Made by a program: the position numbers and the translations under genes
Assembly: GCA_910584155.1 (NCBI GenBank)
Contig: CAJTYG010000005.1
Coordinates: 1 to 64,000, forward strand
Source: an uncultured Christensenella sp.
GTDB taxonomy: Bacteria; Bacillota; Clostridia; Christensenellales; CAG-917
Direction of reading: 5' to 3'
DNA length: 64,000 bases
In this document: one piece after another, positions 14,768 to 23,403 of the stretch
Position numbering within the stretch: position 1 is the first letter of the stretch
Layout: each line of letters begins with the position of its first letter
The notes under the pieces: model-generated
What the model was told of the DNA's origin: nothing
The model's database searches: none
What the model saw: the letters and a program-made list of their open reading frames with translations, nothing else

Positions 14768-15202
14768 TTAACTGTTGCTGCGACCGATAAAATAGTCGAT
14801 AGAATATCCGAAAAAGTTTGATAATTTTATTAGTGTTTCTATCTTTGGTAAGCTGCCGCTTTTCCATTTTTGAAATGTTGAATTTCCGAATTTCAACTCT
14901 TTGCTTACTTTGTAATGAGAGATTTTGTTTAATTTTAACAGCTTAATATAGCGTTCAAAAAATACGGTTTCGTCATAAGTTGAGAAAAATGTATACACGT
15001 TGGGCAATTCATCTATTCCAAACATAAAATTCAGACTGCAATTAAAATAATTTGCGAGTTTTACGGTATTTGTTATATTTGGATAACTGCCTTGCATATA
15101 GAGATAAATCGATGAGTGATCGATATCCAATATCTCACACAATTTGCGTGCAGTAATGTTGTGTTCTTCTAACAATTCTTTAAAAATAACTTTAAATTCC
15201 AT
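14768..15202 (-). CDS. Protein with two tandem Cro/C1-type HTH domains
   Basis: A 144-residue protein built of two XRE-type helix-turn-helix domains: residues ~1-62 (EEHNITARKLCEILDIDHSSIYLYMQ, ANYFNCSLNFMFG) and ~82-142 (NKISHYKVSKELKFGNSTFQKW, SNFFGYSIDYFIG). Each half ends in the same helix-end motif (F-x-x-S-x-x-[FY]-[MF]-[FI]-G). A single chain could thus bind a two-half-site operator without dimerising. The Shine-Dalgarno is GAGGGG. AT-rich, within the regulator patch. Target unknown. Confidence 0.8.
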   Translation of the reverse strand: MEFKVIFKELLEEHNITARKLCEILDIDHSSIYLYMQGSYPNITNTVKLANYFNCSLNFMFGIDELPNVYTFFSTYDETVFFERYIKLLKLNKISHYKVSKELKFGNSTFQKWKSGSLPKIETLIKLSNFFGYSIDYFIGRSNS

Positions 15203-15271
15203 AAGCCCCTCATTTTGTGTTTGTCCTGCTTATCAAATAGTCGGCAGATACTTGAAATTTTGATTGCATTG

Positions 15272-15592
15272 TTATAAATTTATGTTTTTCATAAAGTCCA
15301 AAATGTTTTTGCGGGCGGGTTCGGGCAGAGATTTAAACAGTCTTATCAATTCTGTTTCGGTGGACGTAAGGAAGCCGTTGCTATAAACTATATTGCCCAT
15401 ATCGTCGGTGTTGCCGATGAGAAAATCTACTGAAACGCCAAAAAGCTGCGCAATTTGTATGAGTTGCGCAATAGATGGCTCGGTGCGGGAATTTTCCCAA
15501 TTGTTGTATGTGGATTGACTTATGTTGAGCATTTTAGCGATTTGCCGTTGAGATAAACCCTTTTCTAAACGTAGTTCATATAATTTAATCAT
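15272..15592 (-). CDS. Cro/C1-type HTH transcriptional regulator
   Basis: A 106-residue regulator with an N-terminal XRE domain (LRLEKGLSQRQIAKMLNISQSTYNNWENSRTEP in two segments, then IAQLFGVSVDFLIG) and a short C-terminal extension (residues 68-106) without a known domain. It is divergent from the lipoprotein gene at 15714 and shares its upstream region, so control of that gene is plausible. It belongs to the patch of four Cro/C1-type genes. Confidence 0.87.
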   Translation of the reverse strand: MIKLYELRLEKGLSQRQIAKMLNISQSTYNNWENSRTEPSIAQLIQIAQLFGVSVDFLIGNTDDMGNIVYSNGFLTSTETELIRLFKSLPEPARKNILDFMKNINL

Positions 15593-15713
15593 TTCTTTAA
15601 CCTCTGCATTATAAATATTAAGTTTTTTGATAATTAAATTCTTGACTGATTAAATTATTTGATATACTATTATATAAACGATTATATTTTATAATCACAA
15701 ACGGAGGAGAAAA

Positions 15714-16493
15714 ATGAAAAAACTTGGTAAATTGATGTTATGTATCCTTTTGATTTCCTTGCTTTGCGGGGTTTGCGTTATCGGCTTAGCAGGATGCGAC
15801 CTTTTTAGCGGTGATTCGGATAGTAATAAAACGTCGTCTTCAGTAAAAGTTACGCTCGATTTAAACGGTGGAACGGGTGTAAATCAGACAACTATTATAG
15901 GAAAACCCGGCGAGCCTATGACATTGCAAAGTCCGACAAGACAGGGTTTTACATTTGATAAATGGTATAATGGATATGATTTGATTGACAACACGGTATT
16001 TCCTAAAAAGGATATGCTTTTGACTGCGAGATATTATTGCAATGAAGATTATATTGATTCGACATCGTGGGAATCTGAATTGAATAAACAATATGGTGGA
16101 AGCAGTGGATATTATTATTTTACGGAAAAAAATTTCAGTGCAGATAAAATTAAATACTTATTGGATAACCCAAATAACAGTATTTCAATAAAAGTAAAAT
16201 TAGAAGCTATATGTAATGCGGCGGGAGTATCTCAAACATTTGGAACACAAGCTTCTATTGCGATTACAGGGGCGAGCAGAGCAGATACGTTTAACCAGGT
16301 AACTTTCAAAAATTATAACAACTATCAAACGTATACTTTAAATGCGCAAACGACAAGCGCAAGACTTGTGGGAGGTTCTAACGGGGCTTTGCTAAATCTT
16401 GTATACGATACAACATTAGGTAGTACTTATTGTTATTTTAGAAATATAGAATTGACGATATCTTATACAATAACTGCAGGATCATTAGTTTGA
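15714..16493 (+). CDS. Lipoprotein with a Listeria-Bacteroides (InlB B-type) repeat
   Basis: A 259-residue exported lipoprotein: signal peptide residues 1-27 with lipobox LAGC, then a short Ser/Asn linker. Residues ~43-105 match a single InlB B-repeat/Flg_new unit (VTLDLNGGTG, PTRQGFTFDKWYNGYDLID, LTARY). The remaining ~150 residues are Ser/Thr/Asn-rich and unassigned. It is probably surface exposed. The Shine-Dalgarno is GGAGGAG, and a promoter-like TTGACT with TACTAT 17 bases downstream lies about 50 bases upstream. It is divergent from a Cro/C1-type regulator gene. Confidence 0.8.
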   Translation: MKKLGKLMLCILLISLLCGVCVIGLAGCDLFSGDSDSNKTSSSVKVTLDLNGGTGVNQTTIIGKPGEPMTLQSPTRQGFTFDKWYNGYDLIDNTVFPKKDMLLTARYYCNEDYIDSTSWESELNKQYGGSSGYYYFTEKNFSADKIKYLLDNPNNSISIKVKLEAICNAAGVSQTFGTQASIAITGASRADTFNQVTFKNYNNYQTYTLNAQTTSARLVGGSNGALLNLVYDTTLGSTYCYFRNIELTISYTITAGSLV

Positions 16494-16521
16494 TGGATAT
16501 AAGTTATTTTGAGCGGATAAT

Positions 16522-16556
16522 AAAAGGAGCGCAGGTGCGCTCCTTTCCATTTTTTT
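16522..16556. terminator. Bidirectional terminator
   Basis: GGAGCGCA pairs with TGCGCTCC around GG. T-rich tracts follow on both strands, serving the lipoprotein gene and the convergent glyS. Confidence 0.8.
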
Positions 16557-16566
16557 AGGTTTTGTT

Positions 16567-17952
16567 TCAATATTTCAATTTGTCCTCGAAGAAGCTGACT
16601 AAGCTGTCGATGGGCAGGCGGACCTGCGCCATTGTGTCACGCTCACGGACGGTGACGCACTCGTCCTCTAAGGACTCGAAGTCCACTGTCACGCAATAGG
16701 GGGTGCCTATTTCGTCCTGACGGCGATAGCGTTTGCCGATAGAGGCTGACGTATCGAAGTCGCAGGCGAAGTGCTTGGATAGCTCCGTATATAACTCTTC
16801 CGCTTTTTCGTTGAGCTGCTTTTGCAGGGGCAGTACCGCTACCTTGACGGGTGCAAGTGCGGGGTGGAAGTGAAGCACGACACGGGTGTCGTTTTCGCCT
16901 ACCTTTTCCTCATCATAGGCGTTGCAGAGGAATGCGAGGAAGGCACGGTCTGCACCGAGAGAGGGCTCGACAACATACGGCACGAATTTTTCGTTGGTGA
17001 CGGGATCGATGTAGCTAAGATCCTTTCCGCTCGTTTTGATGTGCTGATTGAGGTCATAATCCGTGCGGTCGGCGACGCCCCAAAGCTCGCCCCAACCGAA
17101 GGGAAATTTAAACTCGAAATCGGTGGTTGCCTTAGAGTAGAAGCAGAGCTCCTCTGCGTCGTGGTCTCTCAGGCGCAGATTTTCTTCCTTTATGCCCAGA
17201 TTTAAGAGCCATTGGTGGCAGAAGTTTTTCCAATATGCAAACCACTCGAGATCGGTGTCGGGCTTGCAGAAAAACTCAAGTTCCATTTGCTCGAATTCAC
17301 GTATACGGAAGATGAAGTTGCCGGGGGTTATCTCATTGCGGAAGCTTTTGCCTATCTGACCTATGCCGAAGGGAAGCTTTTTGCGGGTTGTGCGCTGTAC
17401 GTTCTTGAAGTTGACAAATATGCCCTGTGCGGTCTCGGGACGAAGATACACGGTTGAGGTGCTGTCCTCGGTGACGCCGATAAAGGTTTTGAACATCAGA
17501 TTGAATTTGCGCACGCCCGTGAAGTCGCTGTTGCCGCAGACGGGGCAAGGAATTTTGTGCTCCGCAATATACTGCTCCATTTGCTCGTTTGTCCAACCTG
17601 CGATGTTTTGCTCAATACCGTGCTTTGCCATATAGTCCTCGATGAGGTTGTCCGCACGGTGGCGTGATTTGCAGCTTTTGCAGTCCATAAGCGGATCGGA
17701 AAAGCCGCCGATATGTCCCGAAGCCTGCCATGTGGTGGGGTTCATTATTATTGCGCTGTCTATGCCTACGTTGTAGGGATTTTCAACCACAAACTTTTTC
17801 CACCACGCTTGCTTGACGTTGTTTTTGAGCGCTACGCCGAGGGGACCGTAGTCCCAACTGTTTGAAAGACCGCCGTAGATTTCGCTGCCGGGATATACAA
17901 AGCCTCTGTTTTTTGCGAGAGCTACGATTTTGTCCATTGTGAGTTCTGCCAT
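16567..17952 (-). CDS. glyQS: Glycyl-tRNA synthetase (class II, alpha2 type)
   Basis: A 461-residue class II synthetase that charges tRNA-Gly. The N-terminus KIVALAKNRGFVYPGSEIYGG is typical, motif 2 is seen as FRNEITPGNFIFRIREFEQME, motif 3 lies near VVEPSLGADRAFLAFL, and the anticodon-binding domain covers the last ~100 residues (HPALAPVKVAVLPL). A CxxC..C insertion (CKSCKSRHRAD) may bind zinc. The start at 17952 follows GGAGGTG on the minus strand; an upstream start 15 bases earlier covers that site. No T-box is visible in its ~130-base leader. Confidence 0.96.
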   Translation of the reverse strand: MAELTMDKIVALAKNRGFVYPGSEIYGGLSNSWDYGPLGVALKNNVKQAWWKKFVVENPYNVGIDSAIIMNPTTWQASGHIGGFSDPLMDCKSCKSRHRADNLIEDYMAKHGIEQNIAGWTNEQMEQYIAEHKIPCPVCGNSDFTGVRKFNLMFKTFIGVTEDSTSTVYLRPETAQGIFVNFKNVQRTTRKKLPFGIGQIGKSFRNEITPGNFIFRIREFEQMELEFFCKPDTDLEWFAYWKNFCHQWLLNLGIKEENLRLRDHDAEELCFYSKATTDFEFKFPFGWGELWGVADRTDYDLNQHIKTSGKDLSYIDPVTNEKFVPYVVEPSLGADRAFLAFLCNAYDEEKVGENDTRVVLHFHPALAPVKVAVLPLQKQLNEKAEELYTELSKHFACDFDTSASIGKRYRRQDEIGTPYCVTVDFESLEDECVTVRERDTMAQVRLPIDSLVSFFEDKLKY

Positions 17953-18082
17953 AATACACCTCCACACTTCGTGCGTTTGAAAGGAAAGCTTCTTGTGCTA
18001 TCAGAGAGTGATAATCATAATAGCAATCATTCAATCCGACGCTGTCGGCACGCAGGAATGCGTACATAAGTTATTTTTTAAA

Positions 18083-18111
18083 ATGATAAAGAAAATTTGA
18101 AATAAAGTCAA
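18083..18111 (-). promoter_or_regulatory. glyS promoter
   Basis: On the minus strand TTGACT (18111-18106), a 17-base spacer and TATCAT (18088-18083). Confidence 0.65.
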
Positions 18112-18158
18112 ATAAATACAGGCACAAATACAGACTTCAGTGCATATTGTGTATATGC

Positions 18159-18180
18159 AAAAAGGACGCCGAAGCGTCCT
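18159..18180 (-). terminator. Terminator of the Cys-rich mini-protein gene
   Basis: Read on the minus strand, AGGACGC and GCGTCCT form a stem followed by TTTTTG. Confidence 0.75.
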
Positions 18181-18202
18181 CTTGCCTTGCATACAAGTCA
18201 GA

Positions 18203-18403
18203 TTACTTGCAACCGCAGCCGCATCCGCCGCCGCACAGGCAGGACAGGATGAGGATAAGCCATACGAGATCGCAGCTGTTTGTGCATCCGCAGCCCGTAT
18301 TGCCGCAACCGCAACCGCAGTTGTTCAATATGAGCAGAAGAAGGATAAGGTCACAGCAGTTGCAACCACAACCATTTGAGCCACCGTTTGCAAAAAAGTT
18401 CAT
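18203..18403 (-). CDS. Cysteine- and leucine-rich mini-protein with internal duplication
   Basis: A 66-residue protein with 15 cysteines, not assigned. It is a two-fold repeat: each half has GCGC, then a CDL start, then a run of Leu/Ile (LILLLLIL and LVWLILIL), then Cys-Gly alternation (CGCGCG and CLCGGGCGCGC). It has a strong Shine-Dalgarno (GGAGGT) and its own terminator, so it is a real monocistronic gene rather than a chance frame. There is no cleavable signal. Spore-coat or metal-binding structural proteins have comparable composition, but no family could be named. The Leu/Ile runs are short for membrane spans. Confidence 0.75.
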   Translation of the reverse strand: MNFFANGGSNGCGCNCCDLILLLLILNNCGCGCGNTGCGCTNSCDLVWLILILSCLCGGGCGCGCK

Positions 18404-18510
18404 AGTATGTACCTCCGAGTTATTTTAGGATTTCTCCTACATTACCTTACGCAAATAAAAAAAAATGTGTTACTTGCATTTATGCCGATTTTTTAAAATA
18501 TATTTAGGAA

Positions 18511-18975
18511 GTGAAGTATTTAAAGCGGATGTTGGGCATTGTCGTCGGACTTTTTTGCACGCTCATTGTGGCTGGCATTTGCTCATATTGCTTCAACTTG
18601 GACTTAAAGTGGTATTTTGCGCTGAATAAACCTGTGTTTTTGGTGACAAACGGATGGTTTACGGTGTTTGTGGGGCTTGCGTATGCGTCGTCAATTCTGG
18701 CTATCGGCAGGCTGATAGAGTATAAGCATATTTTTCCGTCGATGATTTTCTTTGGCGTGCTTGGAATAAGCTGCATACTTTTTGTGCTGTGCTTTTTCCG
18801 CTTTAAGTGCTTTATAGCCTCGCTCGTTTTTATGGCGCTTGCGCTTGCGATGGCATACGTGCTGTTTATAAGATTTCTCATAAAGGACTTCAAAATTGCC
18901 ATTGAGTTTCTGCCCGCCTTTTTGTTTGATATTTACGCTTTTGTGTGCACGGTGTTTATCGTGCTCAATAATTGA
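18511..18975 (+). CDS. TspO/MBR-like membrane protein
   Basis: A 154-residue protein with five hydrophobic segments and TspO-type features: WYFALNKPVF (compare W-Y-x-x-L-x-K-P), a Trp/Phe-rich second helix, and the end PAFLFDIYAFVCTVFIVLNN resembling the last TspO helix ending in LN. TspO proteins bind porphyrins or lipids in the membrane. The similarity is moderate. The GTG at 18511 is preceded by AGGA only one base away, so an ATG at 18529 is an alternative start. Confidence 0.65.
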   Translation: MKYLKRMLGIVVGLFCTLIVAGICSYCFNLDLKWYFALNKPVFLVTNGWFTVFVGLAYASSILAIGRLIEYKHIFPSMIFFGVLGISCILFVLCFFRFKCFIASLVFMALALAMAYVLFIRFLIKDFKIAIEFLPAFLFDIYAFVCTVFIVLNN

Positions 18976-18983
18976 TTTGCCGC

Positions 18984-19012
18984 TTGATAATAGTCGTATT
19001 ATTTGATATACT
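18984..19012 (+). promoter_or_regulatory. coaX promoter
   Basis: TTGATA at 18984-18989, a 17-base spacer and TATACT at 19007-19012. Confidence 0.65.
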
Positions 19013-19055
19013 ATCTGTAATTATATATATTTTGCTTTGAAGAGGCGGTGATAGT

Positions 19056-19835
19056 ATGTTGCTTGCAATGGATATAGGTAATACAAATGTCAAAATAGGC
19101 GTTTTTGACGGAGATAAGGTTGTTGCGTCCTGGCGTATGTCTACAAAGGCGTACCGCACGGCGGACGAATACGGAATGGTGCTTTACGACCTTTTGAGGC
19201 AACAGGGCGTCAAGTTTGCTGACATTTCAGACGCAGCGTTGTCGTCGGTCGCTCCTGCGCTCAACTATACCATCGAGCATATGTGTCAATACTATATCGG
19301 CAAAAAGCCCCTTATCGTAAACCACTTGCTCGATACGGGCATCGAAATAAAATACGACCACCCGTCCGAGCTTGGCGCAGACAGGATAGTGGGCGCCGCT
19401 GCGGCGTTTCACTTTTACGGCGGCCCCGTGATAGAGGTGGATTTCGGCTCGGCAACGACGTTCAATCTTGTAAACGGAAAGGGCGAGTTTATTGGCGGCG
19501 CTATCGCTCCCGGCATTATGACGGCGACGGAATCGCTTGTAAATACCACCGCAAAGCTTCCACGAATCGAGCTGACCACCCCCGACGATATCGTGGGCAC
19601 AAATACACGTGCGTGTATGCAGAGCGGAATTATATTCGGCTATACGGGGCTTGTGAAGTATATGCTTGAAAAATACAGGGCGCTCGACGAGATGTCCGGC
19701 GCAAAGGTCGTTGCGACGGGCGGTCTCAGCGAAATCGTAGCTTCGACAGAGAGCGAGCTTTTTGACGTGGTGGACAGGGCACTTGCGCTGAAGGGCTTGA
19801 AATACATATTTGACAGAAACCAAACTAAGGAGTGA
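19056..19835 (+). CDS. coaX: Type III pantothenate kinase
   Basis: A 259-residue CoaX that phosphorylates pantothenate, the first step of coenzyme A synthesis. The ASKHA motifs are visible: phosphate 1 MDIGNTNVKIGVF, the pantothenate-binding GADRIVGAAAAFHFYG, phosphate 2 EVDFGSATTFNLV and the later adenosine segment VVATGGLSE. Start at 19056 with the Shine-Dalgarno GAGGCGG. The gene is followed two bases later by hom, so they share an operon; acpP and a phosphopantetheinyl transferase, both users of CoA-derived phosphopantetheine, lie further on. Confidence 0.95.
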   Translation: MLLAMDIGNTNVKIGVFDGDKVVASWRMSTKAYRTADEYGMVLYDLLRQQGVKFADISDAALSSVAPALNYTIEHMCQYYIGKKPLIVNHLLDTGIEIKYDHPSELGADRIVGAAAAFHFYGGPVIEVDFGSATTFNLVNGKGEFIGGAIAPGIMTATESLVNTTAKLPRIELTTPDDIVGTNTRACMQSGIIFGYTGLVKYMLEKYRALDEMSGAKVVATGGLSEIVASTESELFDVVDRALALKGLKYIFDRNQTKE

Positions 19836-19837
19836 TC

Positions 19838-21103
19838 ATGGCAGTTAAACACGTTGGAGTTGCTTTGCTCGGTCTCGGCGTCGTGGGCGGCGGGACGTAT
19901 CGCATTTTAAAGAGCAAGCGGGAGATGATAAGACAAAACGATAACGTTGATATCGAGGTCGTCGCCGTGCTCGACAGAAACGAGGCACGCATAAAGGAGT
20001 TGGGCATTGACGGCGGCATTGTCGCAAAGGATATAGACGAGATTGTAAACAATCCCGACATACAGATAGTCGCCGAGTTTTTCGGAGGCGTCGAGCCTGC
20101 CCGCACGTTTTTGCTTAAGGCGCTGTATGCTGGCAAGAGTATAGTTACGGCAAATAAAGAGATGTTTTCAAAGTGCTGGCAGGAATTGGAGAAGGCTGCC
20201 GAGCAGGGCGGAGGCGGACTGTATTTCGAGGCGAGCTGCGTGGGCGGCGTGCCTGTCATACGCACGCTGACTGACAGTATGCAGGCAAATACCATAACGT
20301 CGCTTAAGGGCATTGTAAACGGCACGACCAACTATATTCTGTCACGTATGAGCGACGAGGGCGTGGATTATGACACCTGCCTCAAGGAGGCGCAGAGGCT
20401 GGGATATGCAGAGGCAAATCCGTCTGCAGACGTGGACGGCTTTGACGCAATGTACAAAAACAGTATTTTGAGCTCGCTTGCATATCGCAGGCGTATTCCC
20501 ATTGAAAATATCAGCAGAGAGGGCATCGCCGACGTCAACGTAAAGGACATCGCATACGGAAAGGAATTGGGATATACCCTCAAGCTGCTTGCTATATCGA
20601 AGCTTAAGGACGGCAAGCTCGAGGCGAGGGTACACCCTGCGTTTTTGCCGAACTCGCACCCGCTGTCCTCCGTCAAGGGCTCGTTTAACGCTCTGTTTAT
20701 AAGCGGCGATAACGTTGACGACGTTATGCTGTACGGCAGGGGCGCAGGCGCATTGCCTACGGGCAGCGCTATCGTCAGCGACATAGTTTTTTGCGCAGGT
20801 AAGGATACTCACCGTCGCTTTCCCTTTGAAAACGAGCAGGTGCAGACGGATATCGAAAAGGACTTTTCCTCCGTATATTACGTCCGCTTCGACGTCAAGG
20901 AGGAGGACGGCACGCTCGGCAAGGTCGCAGGGGTGCTCAATAAAAATAAGGTTGGGGTAAAAACAGTTTTGCAAAAATCGGCGGATACGCTCATAATAAT
21001 AACGAATGAGGTGAAAGAAAGCGTCATGCGCAAAGCGCTTTGCGAGGCGGAGCAGCTCTCCGGCGTGGAAAGAGTTGCCGCCCTAATCAGAGTTGAGGAA
21101 TGA
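19838..21103 (+). CDS. hom: Homoserine dehydrogenase with ACT domain
   Basis: A 421-residue homoserine dehydrogenase reducing aspartate semialdehyde to homoserine for threonine and methionine. The NAD(P) motif GLGVVGGGTYRIL lies near residue 10, ANKEM near residue 105, and the substrate/catalytic region has KGIVNGTTNYILS and DGFDAMYKN. Residues ~345-421 form an ACT domain (YYVRFDVKEEDGTLGKVAGV), usually responsible for threonine feedback. The start at 19838 follows AAGGAG; an in-frame GTG at 19832 overlaps it. The aspartate kinase of the same pathway is separate at 37024. Confidence 0.95.
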   Translation: MAVKHVGVALLGLGVVGGGTYRILKSKREMIRQNDNVDIEVVAVLDRNEARIKELGIDGGIVAKDIDEIVNNPDIQIVAEFFGGVEPARTFLLKALYAGKSIVTANKEMFSKCWQELEKAAEQGGGGLYFEASCVGGVPVIRTLTDSMQANTITSLKGIVNGTTNYILSRMSDEGVDYDTCLKEAQRLGYAEANPSADVDGFDAMYKNSILSSLAYRRRIPIENISREGIADVNVKDIAYGKELGYTLKLLAISKLKDGKLEARVHPAFLPNSHPLSSVKGSFNALFISGDNVDDVMLYGRGAGALPTGSAIVSDIVFCAGKDTHRRFPFENEQVQTDIEKDFSSVYYVRFDVKEEDGTLGKVAGVLNKNKVGVKTVLQKSADTLIIITNEVKESVMRKALCEAEQLSGVERVAALIRVEE

Positions 21104-21104
21104 T

Positions 21105-22625
21105 ATGCAAAAAAAGTTTAAACAGTTTGACAGGTCGTCGGGCATATTGCTGAACATATCCTCGCTGCCGAGCGAGTTTGGCATCGGGTGCTTTTCGCAC
21201 GACGCAGACGCCTTTGCGGATATTGCGGCGGATATGGGCTTCAAGTGGTGGCAGGTGCTGCCTATCACGACTATAGGCTGCGGAAACTCGCCGTATTCGG
21301 GCTTGTCGACCTATGCCGGCAACCGCCTGTACATCTGTCCGCAGGAGCTTGAAAAAATAGGACTGCTCACCGCCGACGAGGTGAACGCAAGCAAGTATCA
21401 CGGCGAGCCATATCGCACGGATTATGACTTTGCAAGGATAAATACCGAAAGATTTTTGCGAATCGCCTTTTCCCGCATAGATGATGAACTCAAGAAAAAG
21501 ATAGACCTTTTCCGCAAGGAGCAGGCGCATTGGGTGGAGGACTATGCGCTGTTTATGGCGCTTGCCGACGACAATTCCACTGCGTGGTGGAAGTGGGACG
21601 ACGGCTTGAAATTCAGAAAGCCCGCCGCACTTAAAGAGGCGAGAGAAAAATATAAGGAAGATATAGATTTTTATATTTTCGAGCAATACGAATTTTTCAG
21701 GCAGTGGTCCGCACTTAAGGCACGCATAAACAAAAGAGGATTGAGGATAATCGGCGATCTGCCGTTTTACGTCGCAACGGACAGCGTTGACGTCTGGGCT
21801 CACCCCGATGATTTCGAGCTTGACGAAAATCTGCTGCCAAAGGCGATAGCGGGCGTTCCGCCGGACGCTTTTTCAAAGACAGGTCAGGTTTGGGGAAACT
21901 GTCTTTACAATTTCAAAAATATGAAAAAGGACGCATTTAAGTGGTGGCGCAACCGAATTGCGCATTGCCTCGAGCTGTACGACGCTTTGAGACTTGACCA
22001 CTTCCGTGCGTTTTACAACTATTTTTCTATACCCGCAAAGGACTTCGATACTGCGGCAAACGGACATTGGGAGCTCGGTCCCGCAAACGACCTGCTCGAC
22101 CTTGTGCATAAGGACAATCCCGACGCACTTTTTATTGCCGAAGACCTCGGACTTATAGACGCAGAGTGCAGGGAATATATCGACAGCTTGGGTATACCCA
22201 CTATGCGCATATTTCAGTTTGGCTTTGACGGCACGCCGAGCGCACATCTGCCATACAGATATGACACGAATACCGTGTGCTATACGGGCACGCACGACAA
22301 CAACACTACGCTGGGGTGGCTTTATGAGCTCAACGAGGGCGCACGCAATTACGTGCTGAAATACTGCGGCTTTAAGGGCGCAGGCTGGGGCGCAGGCGGT
22401 CCCGATTGCGGATCGACAAAGGCGATAATAAAGACGCTGATGATGTCGTCCTCGAGGCTGCTCGTGCTTCCGTATCAGGATATGCTCGGCTACGGCGGCG
22501 ATACGAGAATGAATATCCCCGGCGTGGCGGAAGGCAACTGGACATACCGCCTGCCTTATCACCTTATGACTACGGTGGACAGAAACTTCTTCCTTGATTT
22601 GAACAGCACATACGGAAGAATGTAG
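21105..22625 (+). CDS. malQ: 4-alpha-glucanotransferase (amylomaltase)
   Basis: A 506-residue GH77 enzyme that transfers alpha-1,4-glucan chains in maltodextrin or glycogen metabolism. Typical segments are SSGILLNISSLPSEFGIG at the start, WWQVLPI, GNSPYSGLSTYAGN, RIIGDLPFYVATDSVDVWAHP, LRLDHFRAF (catalytic Asp), ALFIAEDLG (acid/base Glu) and CYTGTHDNNT. The start at 21105 is preceded by GAGG. One base separates it from the hom stop, so it is in the same operon. Confidence 0.95.
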   Translation: MQKKFKQFDRSSGILLNISSLPSEFGIGCFSHDADAFADIAADMGFKWWQVLPITTIGCGNSPYSGLSTYAGNRLYICPQELEKIGLLTADEVNASKYHGEPYRTDYDFARINTERFLRIAFSRIDDELKKKIDLFRKEQAHWVEDYALFMALADDNSTAWWKWDDGLKFRKPAALKEAREKYKEDIDFYIFEQYEFFRQWSALKARINKRGLRIIGDLPFYVATDSVDVWAHPDDFELDENLLPKAIAGVPPDAFSKTGQVWGNCLYNFKNMKKDAFKWWRNRIAHCLELYDALRLDHFRAFYNYFSIPAKDFDTAANGHWELGPANDLLDLVHKDNPDALFIAEDLGLIDAECREYIDSLGIPTMRIFQFGFDGTPSAHLPYRYDTNTVCYTGTHDNNTTLGWLYELNEGARNYVLKYCGFKGAGWGAGGPDCGSTKAIIKTLMMSSSRLLVLPYQDMLGYGGDTRMNIPGVAEGNWTYRLPYHLMTTVDRNFFLDLNSTYGRM

Positions 22626-22648
22626 ACGGCTGATTTTTTAAGGGAAAT

Positions 22649-23137
22649 ATGATACTGTTTTTTACAAGGGGCGAGGTGGATAGCGACGAGTTTGTGCGGT
22701 TTTGTTATGAGCAATACCGTGACCTCATCGGAAACGACGACCTGCCAAAGAAGATAGAAATAATAAGAGAGGACGGCAAAAAGCCGAGATTCGATTGCGA
22801 CGAGGTGTTTTTCAATCTGTCGCACTCGCACGGCGTTGTGATGCTCGGGATATCGCACGCTCCTATAGGCGTGGATATTGAGAAGATAAGACCGATAGAC
22901 TTCAAAAAATTTGACTTTATATCCGCAGAGGACGAGGAAGATTTTTTTGAAAAGTGGACGGAAAGAGAAAGCTATCTCAAGTTTACGGGCGAGGGACTCG
23001 GAGCACTGCGTTGCGAAATACCCGAGGACGCTCATTTTGAGCATTTCCCCGTATACGACGGCTATCACGCCTGCGTATGTGCAGAGGAACAGAATATAAG
23101 GGCTTTTGACATAGCCCCTAATTTTGCGGAAATATAA
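22649..23137 (+). CDS. 4'-phosphopantetheinyl transferase, Sfp-type
   Basis: A 162-residue small Sfp-superfamily protein that activates carrier proteins by adding phosphopantetheine. Motifs are FNLSHSHGVV, GVDIEKIRPID (magnesium-binding Asp and Glu) and WTERESYLKFTGEGL (the W-x-x-K/R-E-x-x-x-K motif). It lacks most of the N-terminal lobe of full Sfp, as in compact members. acpP begins 36 bases after its stop and is the obvious substrate. Confidence 0.88.
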   Translation: MILFFTRGEVDSDEFVRFCYEQYRDLIGNDDLPKKIEIIREDGKKPRFDCDEVFFNLSHSHGVVMLGISHAPIGVDIEKIRPIDFKKFDFISAEDEEDFFEKWTERESYLKFTGEGLGALRCEIPEDAHFEHFPVYDGYHACVCAEEQNIRAFDIAPNFAEI

Positions 23138-23172
23138 AAAACTTAAAATAAATAAAAATTCAGAGGTGTAAT

Positions 23173-23403
23173 ATGATTTTAGAAAGAGTAAGACAGCTTA
23201 TTTCCGAAAGTATGGACATCGACATCGAGGACGTGCAGCCCGACAGCGATATCATAAAGGATATCGGGGCGGACAGCCTCGATATCGTTGAAATGCTGAT
23301 GATAGTTGAGGAAGAATGGGGCATTGTCGTTGACGACGACGATATGCGCAAATTTACCACAGTGCAGAGCGTAGTCGATTATATCGAGAAGAATGCAAAA
23401 TAA
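23173..23403 (+). CDS. acpP: Acyl carrier protein
   Basis: A 76-residue acidic carrier protein with the phosphopantetheine serine in GADSLDIVEML (Ser near residue 36). It fits fatty-acid-synthesis ACP in length and sequence. The Shine-Dalgarno is GAGGTG. It follows the Sfp-type transferase and its last codons overlap the start of the next gene. Confidence 0.95.
   Translation: MILERVRQLISESMDIDIEDVQPDSDIIKDIGADSLDIVEMLMIVEEEWGIVVDDDDMRKFTTVQSVVDYIEKNAK

Noticed and set aside
17953..18130. T-box upstream of glyS
   Set aside because: No AGGGTGG-type T-box sequence or antiterminator is visible in the leader.
18140..18428. Plus-strand frames opposite the Cys-rich mini-protein
   Set aside because: The minus strand has a clear Shine-Dalgarno and terminator; the plus frames are low-complexity shadows.
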